Assembly (NCBI RefSeq): GCF_963678635.1
Contig: NC_087070.1
Span: 15,811,840-15,875,839 of the forward strand
Length of the DNA: 64,000 nucleotides
From: Symsagittifera roscoffensis
Lineage: Eukaryota; Xenacoelomorpha; Acoela; Convolutidae
Direction of reading: 5' to 3'
Positions 16,469-27,900 of this stretch are shown here, in pieces (the stretch's first letter is position 1; each line of letters begins with the position of its first letter). The notes under the pieces were generated by a model that saw only the letters and a program-made list of their open reading frames with translations, was not told where the DNA came from and did no database searches. A program made the translations under genes and the position numbers.

Positions 16469-18540
16469 CGGAGGGTTACCTCGGAGGGTACCTTGATCAC
16501 CCAAGCTACTTCGGAGGGTACCCTAATCACCCAAGTTACTTCGGAGGGTCCCCCTAAATTTACTAAGGCGGGTCAATAAGATGCTTAATATGCTCCGGAG
16601 GGTTACTTCGGAGGGTACCTCCAAAATTTTCAAATTTTTTGATCTCGCTTAGAAGGTTCTCCCACTAGCTTCAAAAAGCGTCAAAACAAGCTAGGAGCTC
16701 TAAGGGGAGCTGTTTTAACTTCTTAGGGTGATCTCGTGGAAATTTTCCACTAAGGAGGGTTGCTAAAGGGTTTAGCTGACTCCGGAGGGTCACTTCGGAG
16801 GGTTCCCCCAAAATCCAGAAAAAGGGTTATATCACCGCAGTAAAGCCTCTGAAAGCGGTCTACCTGACTTTAAACTAGGTTGGCTGACACGGTCAACCTT
16901 CCCAGTTGAATAAAAAGATGTTTTGATAAAATTTTCTGCCGCTCGGAGGGTTACCTGTAATTTGGACCCTCCGAACCAACAAATTCTAAAAAAATTTTCT
17001 TTTCCGAGATTGTCAATCCCAAAAACGGTTGAGATTCGGAAAATTGGTCAAAAACGTCGACTTATGGTACCAAAATTATCCCGATCGGATAACTAGTCTT
17101 TGAGAAATCGCCAAAAACGCGTTCGTCAAAATGGCCTTTTTCACCACCTGTATAGGATCTGAAAGACTTTTTTCGCAATTCCGGTCAAAAGTGCCTAAAA
17201 ATACTTGAAATGAGCGTAGTAGCCCTGTACGGCAGTGGAATAATGCAAAAAACCGGACCAAAATTGGTTTAGAAACAAAAATTTGGCCAAAAACTATCAA
17301 ATTTGGACCCTCCGATTCCTTCCTTTTCCAAACCTTAAGTCGTTAGCTCTATCCACGGAGCTACTCGGAGGGTTACCCAAAATTTTCTCTAGTAACCGAG
17401 CACGTTATGCTAGCACGCTCCTAACGCAAAAAATTTTATTGCTCTAACTCTAAAAACTCAAAAACTCGATCCCCAAAACAGATTGACAAAATACAGAAAA
17501 TTATCAAAATTTTGATCGAAAAATTTTCGTTTTTCTAACTTCTACTGAGTCTTTGCTCACGCGGTTTCTTTAGTGAAGGGGATCGAACTACGTAGCTACT
17601 CTCTATATAAAAGCTTTTTGCCTTTCGGAAAAGCTCGGATATCCGAAAATTTGGGGGTCTACGGTTTGGTCGAAAATTGGTAATTTTCGACAAAAAATGG
17701 GTGTTTCTTGGGTCTAAATAGGAGATAAGTAATATATAATAAGGATAATAATCTATTAATAGTCGTTAATGAATAGTACTATACCCTCCTTTGCACCAAA
17801 ATATCCGAATTAAGACCCTTAACTCGGAAATAACTCTGTAATCGATGAAGTAATCGATGAAGGGTACAATCGGACCGCGCCAATCGTGCCCCCCACCACT
17901 TAAGTTTTAAAGAAATAGTACCCGAAAGATACTAAAATTGCTTCAACGATACCCAACAGTCGTTGCGGATGTTGTCCTTGATGTCCCTGTTGAGTGTGGA
18001 ACACGTTGATCAGCTTGCCACTCTACCCTCCGGCCACCGGCAAAATTACCATTAACGTGCTTAAACACTCAAATTACACTCGAGGGAGGGTATCCAACCC
18101 TTCACCAAAACAAACAATCTTTCTATCAGAAACGATATAAATCAATCTGAAACAACAACAAATAGGAAGGTCAAATCACGTCTCGTCCGGAAATAACATA
18201 TAAACTGTCACTTTATGTTTTTTTTTACTGTTTTTGGTCTTTTTTAGATTTTTTACTGTTTTTTTGTACTTTTTTGTTTTCAAATAAATTTATTTTTGGC
18301 TTTTTCTTGGTTATACACTATTTTTGTTTGGTTTTACGCTTTCTCTTTCATTGTTTTTGGTCCCGGGACCTCGGGACAAGCGGGTTCATGACTTCCCACC
18401 TAACCCTCCGGCCACCGGAATTTTCGGTGTTAACTGAGTTAAAAAGCTAAATTGTACTAGACGGAGGGTACGCACCTTCCCCCTAGTACAACAACGGTCA
18501 TTAAGGCCTCTAACTCGGGCATACGCCCGGAGCGGAGGGT
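16469..18540. repeat. Cluster of 16 CGGAGGGT/ACCCTCCG octamers
   Basis: CGGAGGGT starts at 16469, 16482, 16512, 16542, 16596, 16609, 16783, 16796, 16944, 17366, 18462 and 18533; the reverse complement starts at 16966, 17307, 18025 and 18403. Chance expectation for one octamer on both strands in about 2 kb is well under 0.1. Several occur as pairs 13 bp apart. In the two 18-kb repeats, an ACCCTCC site and a downstream GGAGGGT site could pair as the closing stem of a loop of roughly 45-55 nt. Confidence 0.85.
18013..18484 (-). repeat. Diverged pair of about 95-bp direct repeats
   Basis: Segments at 18013-18107 and 18391-18484 share CCCTCCGGCCACCGG, an AT-rich middle and GAGGGTA-C-CCTTC ends. 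They lie in the element leader near the possible primer-binding site. Confidence 0.6.
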
Positions 18541-18587
18541 ACGTCGCTGAAACGCTTGCTGATCATGATGGTTTCATGCCTTTAACA

Positions 18588-18607
18588 GGCCCACCCAGGA
18601 GCGCCAT
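18588..18607 (-). other. Possible primer-binding site
   Basis: On the minus strand, 12 nt after the ...TGTTACA end of the inverted repeat, the sequence reads TGGCGCTCCTGGGTGGGCC. A PBS starting TGG, complementary to a tRNA 3' CCA, is expected at this place. The matching tRNA is not identified, the spacer is longer than usual, and two other TGGCG-starting candidates exist in the leader, so support is weak. Confidence 0.25.
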
Positions 18608-18618
18608 AAAAACGTCTA

Positions 18619-20801
18619 TGTAACATTCGCCCAAATATCACACAGCGACGGAGCGTAGAAAAAGTACCTATTAACGACTGGCAGGCATCAGTTACTTTAA
18701 TTCTACTCGTTTTTCACCGTCTCGACCTTGCCAGTTGATTTTCTGGTCTGTCTAGGGCAAAGTAAAAAGTTACCATTTTTAGGCCATCAGTCAAACGACT
18801 TTTGATCAGCTTTCGTTTACATGCGAACACAACCACATAGCTGAGTCTCGGATCCTCAGACTACGTGATTGTCATTAAAAACACGGCTCGAACAACCTAT
18901 TTTTATATGTTTTTGTGTGACAGTTTTATATTAAATCCATTGGAGATGGATTGACCCTTTCCCTTTTCTAGCTACTCATGCTCTGAAGTATTAAATAATA
19001 ACGGTGTTAATTAAGATCTATGACATTATAGCAGCTATACAGTCAGTCTATATAGTCCCTTCACATAGACAGTCTCTGGGGGACCAAGCCTCCGCTCCCG
19101 TAATATTCTTGAGATAACACTCTTATCTCTTATATTTCGTGTCCCGGGAGGGTTCCGTGGTATATTTCTTCCCCCACTGAAGCCTCCTTCTCCACAAATT
19201 TCCGTCGCTAAGGTTCTTATCGTGTGTTATCGCCACGATAAGAGGCTTCGTATTTTTTCGTCTCTGATACGACTGTTCTTCACAATATCTGTCGTTGTTC
19301 TTTTTTCTATTTCTCAGAAATGTTCACTCTTCAATCGAAATTTTAAAATTAAAAATTCCAGAACATTCTGACCCTCCTTCGCAACATTTTTTTTTTCATA
19401 AGGCCTTTAGCCGTCCTATTTTTCGTCGCCGGAAGGTTGTGCTGTGTCATCTGGCAGAATGGCACATTTCAATCGCGAAGGGTTAGTGCCGTTTCGTCGT
19501 TGTTGTCACTGAGACTACTGTTGTTCTCTACGAATTCTGTTGTTGTGTTTTATCCGTTTCAGTGTGTGCGAAATTTTAAAAGGTTACGTGTCGTTCATGT
19601 CCAAATCGAAATTTAAAAATTCAGCATGTCAGTCAAAACTAACCCTTCGCGATTTGTCTGATCGTTGAAATAACGTCAATAATTCATCAAAACCATCAAT
19701 CCTCCCGGTCAGATGCTCCAATAAAATTTCGAATGCGAAATTGCATTTTGACCTTTCTGTTCGAATGTCAAATACTCCCCGGACAGCCCGGTCAATATCA
19801 TCATTGAGTCTCGTAGTCTTCATCAAAATGGTACAGTGTCATCGAACAGAATTTACAAATTGCATGAAATCACTTTTATTTACGTCATTGTGACATTCGA
19901 CCAGAATGGCCAAAATGCAATCTCTGCAGACTTCAAAATTTTAGCAGTGAACCTTCCGAGTTAATGATTTTGAAGGATTAACGACGTTATTCGGATGATT
20001 AGCAGAACGGTGAAGGTCAGGATATTCCCGTATTTTAAAATTTAAAATTTTCGAAGTGATGACGTAACATTTCTGAGAAATGCTGAAACGGCCATTTTAA
20101 CAAAAAACGAGAGAGAAAACACAACAACATTAGTTGCGCTGACGATAGCAACGACAATCGTGATAAGAAAAACAGCAGCAGATTGCAGAAAACGTTCCGA
20201 GTTGCAACTATTGTGCTGCTACAATAGTTGCAAGGCCGTTGCGAACAACGGTGAAGGGTAAGAAATCAGCCTTCCGATTGGGAAGAAATCGAGATCAACG
20301 GGCTTGATTCACCGGATTCAAGAATCCGGAAGGGTCTCGGGACGGAAAACTTTTATTGACTCGTGTGAACTTTTAGCATCCTGTCATGTCCTGACTTGAA
20401 TTTAATTGATATTTGGATTAGTTTTGACAAGGATGAGGTGCTAGGAGTTGGGGGAAAGGGTTGATCCATCTTCGATGGAGATGATGATTTTTATCTACTG
20501 AACAAAAACAATAGTAATATAATAAGTAGTAGCCCTGTTTTTAGGAGTGACCTCGTGGTCTGGGGATACTGAGACCCAGCCATGAGCTCACTATTTGCAT
20601 GTAATTAAGTTAATTTGAGCGTTCTGGTCGAAGCCGGAGAACAGTAACATTTTTGTCGACCCGATGTTGGAAAGACCACCGAAAAGTACTGGCTTGGTAG
20701 AGACGGTGAAAAGCATGCAAAGCTCTGTTTAGACGTTAGCCAGTCGTCTTAAGACTTAGTTTTGTTATCCGTCGATATGTATCTTCCGGGCGAATGTTAC
20801 A
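18619..20801 (-). repeat. 2.2-kb imperfect inverted repeat with TG...CA ends (possible 5' LTR)
   Basis: The ends are exact: TGTAACATTCGCCC at 18619-18632 and its reverse complement at 20788-20801. Further paired blocks at consistent distances from one centre (about 19.7 kb) are 18711-18735 with 20688-20712 (22/25), 18937-18963 with 20452-20478 (23/27) and 19309-19324 with 20066-20081. The whole unit is therefore a diverged head-to-head palindrome with arms of about 1.1 kb. LTRs start TG and end CA, and this lies where the 5' LTR of the minus-strand element should be, but LTRs do not normally carry kilobase inverted arms. Alternatives are two inverted solo LTRs or a foldback element. It also contains short perfect hairpins at 19112-19130 and 19217-19243. 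Confidence 0.5.
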
Positions 20802-20810
20802 CATATCGAC
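20771..20810. repeat. Perfect 10-bp stem hairpin at the inverted-repeat end
   Basis: GTCGATATGT (20771-20780) pairs exactly with ACATATCGAC (20801-20810), enclosing a 20-nt loop that contains the conserved GGGCGAATGTTAC. A degenerate version of the same hairpin surrounds the matching sequence at 18614-18650. Confidence 0.7.
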
Positions 20811-21019
20811 TCACCGCAGAAAATGAATGGAATCATGCTACACTATTATAGCCTTCCAAATTCTTTCACTAATCTGTACTTTCGAGGATATAAGTTAAGA
20901 TAAAACATTTTTAAGAATATGTTCGGGATATACAGCCGCTCAATGTTCAACAGTTCAATACAAGCGTCGATTATTTTAGTTTGAAGGCTTCCTCTCTCCG
21001 CATAATATTCTTTTTTCAG

Positions 21020-21429
21020 GAATCATGTTGATAGTTCGGACGAAAAAATTTTATTTCGATTCGGCCCGATTACTTTTACCGTTTATCAGCTCTTGTAGAT
21101 TTTGCGCTGTTAAAACACACCAATCGGAATTGAAGCAGAAAGAGGAACCTGATGACTTCATGCCTTCTGTTGATTTAGACGATTTGTCGCCAAAACAATT
21201 GCGGAATGTGCAATTGAATACATCGTATCAAAGGGAGTTTGGCGAGATCAATCTCAGGAAAAAAAGAAGTCCGGCGCCAGGACCAGATGATGTCACTGCG
21301 AAGCGAAGAAATTTTATTTTGGGTGGTCTTATTTTCTCTCTCGTTATTGGTACATATTGGTACACTGTTAATCAAATCGCCAGAGAAGGGTATCTAGACG
21401 AGAAACTTGAATCTTCAGATAACAAATAA
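21020..21429 (+). CDS. COA3: COA3-like mitochondrial cytochrome c oxidase assembly factor (coding part 21025-21429)
   Basis: 134 codons from ATG 21025 to TAA, single coding exon. COA3 (CCDC56/MITRAC12) is a small inner-membrane protein that stabilises newly made COX1 during complex IV assembly. Residues 1-30 are basic and hydrophobic without acidic residues until later, as in a mitochondrial presequence. Residues 49-75 (DLDDLSPKQLRNVQL) correspond to the family's conserved N-terminal helix, residues 93-96 are a basic AKRR anchor, 97-116 form one membrane helix, and the GYLDEKLE after it matches the family FLDELE-type signature. Human COA3 is slightly shorter. A splice acceptor (TTTTTTCAG) ends only 5 nt before the ATG, so the 5' UTR comes from an upstream or trans-spliced exon. 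Confidence 0.85.
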
Positions 21430-21443
21430 ACTAAAATTTTCAA

Positions 21444-21449
21444 AATAAA
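21444..21449 (+). terminator. Poly(A) signal of the COA3-like gene
   Basis: AATAAA begins 15 nt after the stop codon, followed by AT-rich sequence. This implies a very short 3' UTR. Confidence 0.6.
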
Positions 21450-23440
21450 ATCATTTTTCAATTAATTTTTTTTTCGATTGAGCCAAGACAATTCTGCATT
21501 TAGTAACAGTTGAAAAAGTTGAGTTAGTTAAATTGCAAATAAATAGCTTTAATTAAAGCTGATTTTTCATTTGAGTGGAAAATTCCAGTCCAAGTAGCAT
21601 CTGATACGCATAAATAGTGTAATCATTTGTCTGAAAAAAGTTTCTATATGCGCTAACATTCTTTTTTCCTCCTCAATAGTTTTCAGAAGCATTGAGCAAT
21701 TCCTTCTGCACCCTTTTTGTTGTTCACAGAATACTTAAGTTTGAAGATTTTGAAAAGGATTCCTGTAACCTAAACGAGTTTAAAAGCTCAACCGAGTAAA
21801 AAAGAGGAACATTTTTTCAAAGAATGCTATTAGAAAGAGCCTTTTTCCGATTTTTTTTTAGATAGAGATCAAGTAATTGCACAGTTCATGCGCAACTGAT
21901 GATACTTGGGCTCGAATGCCACACTCAAATAAGGAAATCAAATCAAAATTTTCATTAGTTGCAATGTAGCTAAACCAACTTTATGAGAACTCTCCTCCAA
22001 CCGACGTGGTACTTTAAGTTATCATTTAATTTGATGTTTAATTTCTTAAGTTAGTTGTTAAATTACGGACTCCGATTTTGTATAATGTCTGTTTTGCCAT
22101 CCACCACAACCAATCACCAACTGGTCGAGAAATATATTATATAAAAGCTTTTTCATACATGATTCGAACTGCAATCAAAAGTTGAGAAAAAGTGGTTTGA
22201 AATTTTAGCTTCCTAACTTAATTTCGAGCGAGTAAAGCAAGCTAATAGATGTTAAAATAGGAAACTTATTATAGCCGTGAAAAACTTAATTTTAGTCCAG
22301 GAAAAGTTTAGGACGCTTCAATTAGCGAGCTGTATTTTTGGATAACTCGGTATGGAAAGTTTCGACGTATTACATTGGCCTAGTTGCCTTCTATTACTTT
22401 GTTTGTTGAAAAAAGTTGTCTACGAGTGTTATTGATAATGACTAGGAACTTTGAATTCGGGTGTCTTTGTTTTTTTTGTTCTCCACGCAAAAATAGATAC
22501 CACCAAATATTATTCGAATGGGTCGAGTGATATACCAAGTTGAAGCCCTTTGAGCCCTGATTCGAACAACTTTTGAGAAATTTTCAAAAAGTTTTCCCAG
22601 TATTGAGAAAAACGGATTCATGATTTTCTAGGTCAATTTCGAGCAAATAAACAGAGTGAACAGCTTTACAATAGCTTATCGATGCTTAATTGGTTATTTA
22701 GTTTATTTATGCTGAAAGTTCAGTTTTACGCAATTTTCTTGTCATTTTCTACCAAAAATGTTGTCCAATTTGCCTATTTACTATAACTGTCGAGTTTGCC
22801 TAAATTCTAGTCTTACGTCAGATCCTTTTAGCGCATCACGCAGAAAAAAGTTCACTTGAAAAAATCGTTTTCTTCTTTAAAAAAAAATATTTACGACTAT
22901 TGTCTGATCCTTTGTGCTACTTGAAACAGTAATAGGCTATCTTTGCTTAACACTGAAAACTGTTTTTCTAGTCATGTTTCTTCAAATGAAATTCATCTAA
23001 GACAAATCGAGACCAAAGAATGAAAGTTTTGATTGATCTAGTTTTTGTCGATGTTTTATAAAACTATTTATTTTTGGATTAGTGGCATTTGCGTCATTTC
23101 TGACGACTAGCTTACCATACTATGTTTGTATTGAATCGTAAGTAGTACGAATCTCCGGCTCACTTGCTTGCGTGTCGGTTTGTTGGTAGTACATCACTAA
23201 ATTTTTTCGCCTTAATCGCAGCGGCGTTTTGATTCAAAACTGACCTGAAGCATCGCAGAATGGTTCAAGTCGAGTTCAAAAACTTGACCCGAATGATGCC
23301 AGTAACTCGACCTGAATTATGATGATTACTCTTGCGATAAGCAAGGGTATTGCAATCGAGTACAAGACTTTTCCTGTAAACAACTTTGTCCACAGGACCC
23401 ATTGACTCCTGATGGTAACTTTTTTCTTAACGAACTAAAA
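21450..23440. other. AT-rich intergenic DNA, nothing recognised
   Basis: No ORF, RNA gene or clear repeat boundary could be supported. Homopolymer A and T runs are frequent. An old copy of a dispersed host repeat may be present, but I could not delimit it. Confidence 0.4.
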
Positions 23441-23450
23441 TTTCCTACTG

Positions 23451-23660
23451 TCTCCTGCACACTTAGCCTGGAGGTAACGAATGCGCCTGGGAATGCAACG
23501 GTCCCGCGTTCGAATCTGACCAGAACCTGTTTTTTTTTCATGCGGTAAAAATTCCGGTTCCAAAAAAAAACTCTGCCTAATATTTGTCTGCTTAGGTTTT
23601 GTCGGCTTAGTTGCCAGATCTACGAATAGTTTATTTTTGGTGCAAACAAATTTCACTGTA
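23451..23660 (+). repeat. tRNA-derived SINE, copy 1
   Basis: The head resembles a tRNA with an A-box-like TAGCCTGGAGG and a B-box GCGTTCGAATCTG. The body contains TTTGTCTGCTTAGG...TCGGCTTAGTTGCC, shared with three minus-strand copies near 39.0, 39.5 and 44.3 kb. A tRNA head plus a common unrelated body is the SINE layout. Confidence 0.7.
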
Positions 23661-23819
23661 GTTGCTTAATGTCTCAGCATTTCAAAAATCCCACCGAATC
23701 GAAATTTGCTTTTCACATCAGTTGTAATTTTACCAACTCTATTTAGTAAAATTTCGTTTTTTTTTTCAATTTTTTGTCTGCTTAATTTAGTCGGTTTAGG
23801 CTTAATTTATGTTTAATTA

Positions 23820-24990
23820 GTGGCCCCTTCTTGCATCGTTTGATGGCCGAAAAAAGTTTCGTGTGCGTGTGTATTCTGAGGGAAAGGGTGAGTCATAATT
23901 TTTTTGATCGTTTTTCGGTATGAAGGGCTTCTGCTCAGGTCTTTTCTGTTTTGTTACTGCTTGGTTAGTTTTGTTCCGATGTTAATTTTGCATTCTATTG
24001 TCTTGGCATCTTTTTTTTTCGTCGTTTTTCATAGTTATGAAAAATCGTTTTTTTTTGCTGATGATTTTGCGGCTCTCGATTTAATCTCCGAACTGTGTAT
24101 ACCACCCTAGTTTTAGTACCTATATGTATGTCGTGGATACTATTTGGGCACTAAATGTTTTTTTTTTAATAAAATTTTGCGGAACAATTTTGGTTGAAGT
24201 TCAGCTAATTGGCTGTTGGCTTTAATTCTGTCGTCTTATGTACTTAATATTTTGTTTCATACAAATGTCCGATATTATTGATAAGATCGTTAAGATTTAA
24301 AGAATATAAATTTTTGAATGCTCAAGTTAACCAACTTGGAACTCTTTAGAAAATTTGAATGAATTCAACGTCAAAAAATTGATTTTAATTTTTTATTTTT
24401 AATTGTTTCTTCTACGCTAACATCTTTCGAAGTCCTCTTTGATAGTTCTTTAGTCTCTTGCTGTGTTAATCCTGTACTTGTTGTATCGCAAATTGTAATA
24501 TTGTAAATTGCAAGCAAGTGTGATACGTTTTATTAGTCCCTCACTAACAAAAACAACAGAGTTATTAAATTACGGGTCCACTTTTTTAAAATCAAGTTGC
24601 AAATAAAAGTGCTCTTTTTGTACTGAGGTATGGGCAGTTTCATAGCATCTGTTGTTTTTGCTTTATTGGTGGCTACTGTTTGCCTATTGATCGGAGACTG
24701 TGGCGCAGACGCGAGACTCTTAATCTCTCCCACGGTTGGCTCTGCACTAAGCAGGCCGGGGGCTAAAAAAAAACTCTTATTCTCCCGGTGGTGGTTCGAT
24801 ATCGATTTAAAGCAATATATATATATTTTCAGTCTTAGTTCTTTCGTTGCTTTCGTTGTTTCACTTTTTATCCTCATAAGGGCTTTTTGCCGGTTTTTTG
24901 CTTGTGTTTGCGAAGTGAAGCCTTGCCGCAGTGTATGTTTTGCTGTTTATGTTATCAGATATGTTTTGCTGATAATTTTTTGCTAAGTTC
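23820..24990 (+). repeat. Dispersed host repeat (family C), shared with 32.2-33.0 kb
   Basis: Blocks such as TTGATCGTTTTTCGG followed by GGGCTTCTGCTC, the block GCTTTATTGGTGGCTACTG (24660) and TTTTTTGCTTGTGTTTGCGAA (near 24900) recur in the same kind of order at 32.2-33.0 kb, and in part at 35.6 and 36.3 kb. ORFs inside it are repeat sequence, not genes. Confidence 0.6.
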
Positions 24991-27900
24991 ATATTTAATT
25001 TCCTTGGTCAGTTTTTTGTGTAAGATCTTGGCGAAGGGTTGCGATGGATTTCCTTGCCTGTAAGTTGTAACAAAAAAAACTTCGTGAAAAAATTGAATTT
25101 TAACTTTCTGATTTTTTAAAATGATTCGAAATGAAATTTACGAGATGAGCAAACATCTAAATAATTTTCTGTTGTGCTCATTTTGAAAATATATCCATAG
25201 TAGATACTCTCGGATGATTACTTTCTTGCTTATTTCTAAAGTTAATGGAGCTGATTAGTATCGTTAATATAATGATTGTTGAAGTGTGGCAACAATAAGT
25301 AACCAATGGTTGATAAAATCTTAGTAGTATATCAACTCAAGCAAGCTTGGGCTTCCAAGTTTGTGTGCTTCGAACGTTGTTTGCTCTCTTCTTATCTCGA
25401 CTAGAATATCAAATTTGAGAGTGAAGTTGTGATTTGGTTTTAACAACTGAGTCACTCGTTGAAAGTCTTCGTTGTTCGAAACTCCTAAGAATTTAGATTT
25501 ATTTTTGCCGAGAAAACTTCCGAAGTTTTTGAGCATTTGTATAATTGAAGTTTTCCATGCTCTTTGATTTATCCCACCATATCACCACGTCTTATTCTCG
25601 AGCAGCCCATCTCAAACTTTGTTACTGTCGTCGTTGTTTGTTTTTTTTTCACGATCTTTTAAAAGAATTAAATGAAAAGGCATTAAGCAAGTATTTTGGC
25701 TGAAATATTTGAAGTAAAGTAATTTCTGTGACATTCCAAAAAAGGATTGAATGATTTCCTGGGTCGTGAACAAATTTTTATGTCCCCTGTTAGCTGTCAC
25801 CTGAACTGCTCGAAATTAATACTGCAATGCAATATTGCTACCTCACAAAAGGGCCTTCTAACTAACTATATTGGGTGAGTTTTACGACCAGTTTTTGCTT
25901 TTAAACACGCAAAGGAACGAGTATTTGAAGTCTTCAAAAAGGAACATATTAAAATGACACCAATGCTAATACAGACCTTATAGCTAATTCTGTTTCCTGT
26001 TTGAGTATGGGGTATTTTATGCTTCAATATTGCCAGTTTTCTTGTGCCAATTTCTGGCATGACTGGAGCTTTATTTCGCTGTTCCCTCGTCCCGTTCGTT
26101 GAGGGAATAGGTTCCAAGCCAAATTAACCCTGTATTTTAGACGTTCTTTCCATTTTATTCAATTTCAGAGCTAGCCCAGCCCTGTAGAAGGGGTTTAGTA
26201 GCCTAAGGATTACACGTTGAGCTGTAATATTTCCTCTGTCGCGGCTCGATTTTTCCTTATTCTATTCCAGAATTTCATTCAAAGCATAAAAGCTGGGTGG
26301 TTAATCCAACTCAACTGTGCTAACTCGACCAATCTATTATTTCGGCCGATCCTGCTGAATCCTATGCACAAACATAGAGCCAGAGGCCTTTGCAATCGCT
26401 TCCTGTGTTCTATACGTTGTGGCGGCTGTGTTGGGCTAAGTCACCTTAGTAAATTTGTGAATCAACGTGGACCATTTGCTCTCAATTTCTATCTATACTC
26501 TCCTCACTTTTCCTTCATTTTTCCTTTTTATTTCAGAACCCTGATGTGATCACATCACCACAAAATGCTCATTAATCAATCACTTGTGGCCACTAAATCG
26601 TTCCCCAAATGAAGCCCAAATCGCCCGCTGAAATATCCTTCTTAAACCCGACCTGAATGTTTCATACCAAGTCAGTTGGACCAACAAAGGCCAGGTAAGT
26701 CTTTTCAATTTTTTGTTTAATGCAATATTTTATCGGAAAATTTGATCCGTCTATAGCAAGGAGTACGGATCATGGGGGCCTCGAGCCTCCGACTTTTCTT
26801 TTGGGCCAAAACACCGCCGCTGCCCTTTATATGTCGTCTTTGAGACTTTATCTCCTAGAAGCTATTTTTGATTCAATTCAAAAAATTGTCCAAAGTTTAG
26901 TCAACACTGTTTTTTGGGTCGACCGAATAATTTTTTCGAGCTCTGCAGAAAGAACCAATTTAGGCGTCCACTCCCTCTACCAAATTGGACTCTCTAATCA
27001 TGTGCAATATCTAATCAGAATAATCTTTAAAAATAAAATTCCAAACCAATTTTTTCCTGACACTTTGCAGATTTTTCATTGCAGCTCGAATCACGGCTGA
27101 AAGGATTTTCAGTTTAATAAATCACTTCACCCTATCTGAAAATTATTTGTGCTAGTTGATTAAACCTAGTTACCTGGTTAAATTAATAAGATGGCTTTCT
27201 ACATGTTAATTTGAAACTTTTAATTCGTGTCTTGAGTGCCAATTCCTGGAAGATATTTTGAATTAGTTCATCAAATTAGTTTTTTTTTCAATCTCTGCCG
27301 TGACAAACCAGTCTGATTATTGCTTTTTGTATTCGTTGGTGTTTTTTTTTCTCGCAAAATGAGGTAGGACAAGCCGTTTTTGTTTCACTCGGAAGGCTAG
27401 TGTCATAATTGTCAAGGCAATAAAGTGTCAAGGCAATTATGTCATAATTGATTTGTAAATAGGAGCAAAATCTATCACTTTGTACTTAATTTGCGTGTGG
27501 GGGATGTTTTCACAAAAAAATCTCAATTTAAAAAAAAATTTACTTTAATTTTATTGCATTTAAATTTTTCATGTTCTTGCTGCTCCATAGACATTAAAAG
27601 GCAGTCGGAACATTCAGGGCTTCACCCTGTTACGAGCAGTCTTGTTTTAATTTGAAAATATACGTCATGTTGAAGATATCTCGAGTTGCAATGATAAGTT
27701 TCAGAAACGATATCGCTATTTTTTACCTACAGTTACAGAGGTCGAAATTTTCAGTGCTTCTTGCGCAGCGACGTTTAACTGATGTTTGTTTTGAGTTCAG
27801 ATCAAAAAAGGCCTAAAATAGTTGCTAAAGAGCAGTTCTGGTTTTCGTTGATGTATTCAGAATTTTGGTTTTTCTTTTCTTATATCACCATATTGTTCAT

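Larger units (their letters stand above)
15528..18618 (-). other. Long non-coding leader of the retroelement
   Basis: About 3.1 kb between the first element ORF and the TG-bounded inverted repeat. No convincing ORF is present. It contains a two-copy tandem repeat (15946-16234), 16 copies of one octamer (16469-18540), a pair of about 95-bp direct repeats (18013 and 18391), and an A-rich stretch (minus strand) at 18200-18360. This is unusually long for an LTR-element leader and could hold packaging, translation or promoter signals. Confidence 0.5.
1..20801 (-). mobile_element. Giant Ty3/gypsy-type retroelement, left end outside window
   Basis: The minus strand carries a dense series of ORFs: a small charged ORF, a 2599-codon gag-pro-pol ORF, an acidic ORF, a macro-domain ORF, a coiled-coil ORF and an SGNH-hydrolase block that is still open at base 1. 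All share one orientation and a GC content visibly higher than the flanking AT-rich host DNA. Domain order protease-RT-RNase H-integrase places it in the Ty3/gypsy (Metaviridae) superfamily. The 3' LTR is not in the window, so LTR comparison is impossible. The right border is inferred: a TG...CA-bounded inverted repeat ends at 20801, about 220 bp before the COA3-like start codon. Clade is not resolved. Existence is certain; the border is only a proposal. Confidence 0.85.

Noticed and set aside
17868-17890. TGGCGCGGTCCGATTG on the minus strand as primer-binding site
   Set aside because: It lies more than 700 bp inside the leader with no TG/CA boundary beside it, and the implied tRNA end has no normal T-loop.
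24630-24986. 118-codon plus-strand ORF with two hydrophobic stretches as a membrane protein
   Set aside because: The DNA belongs to a repeat family found again at 32.2-33.0 kb, where the frame is broken.
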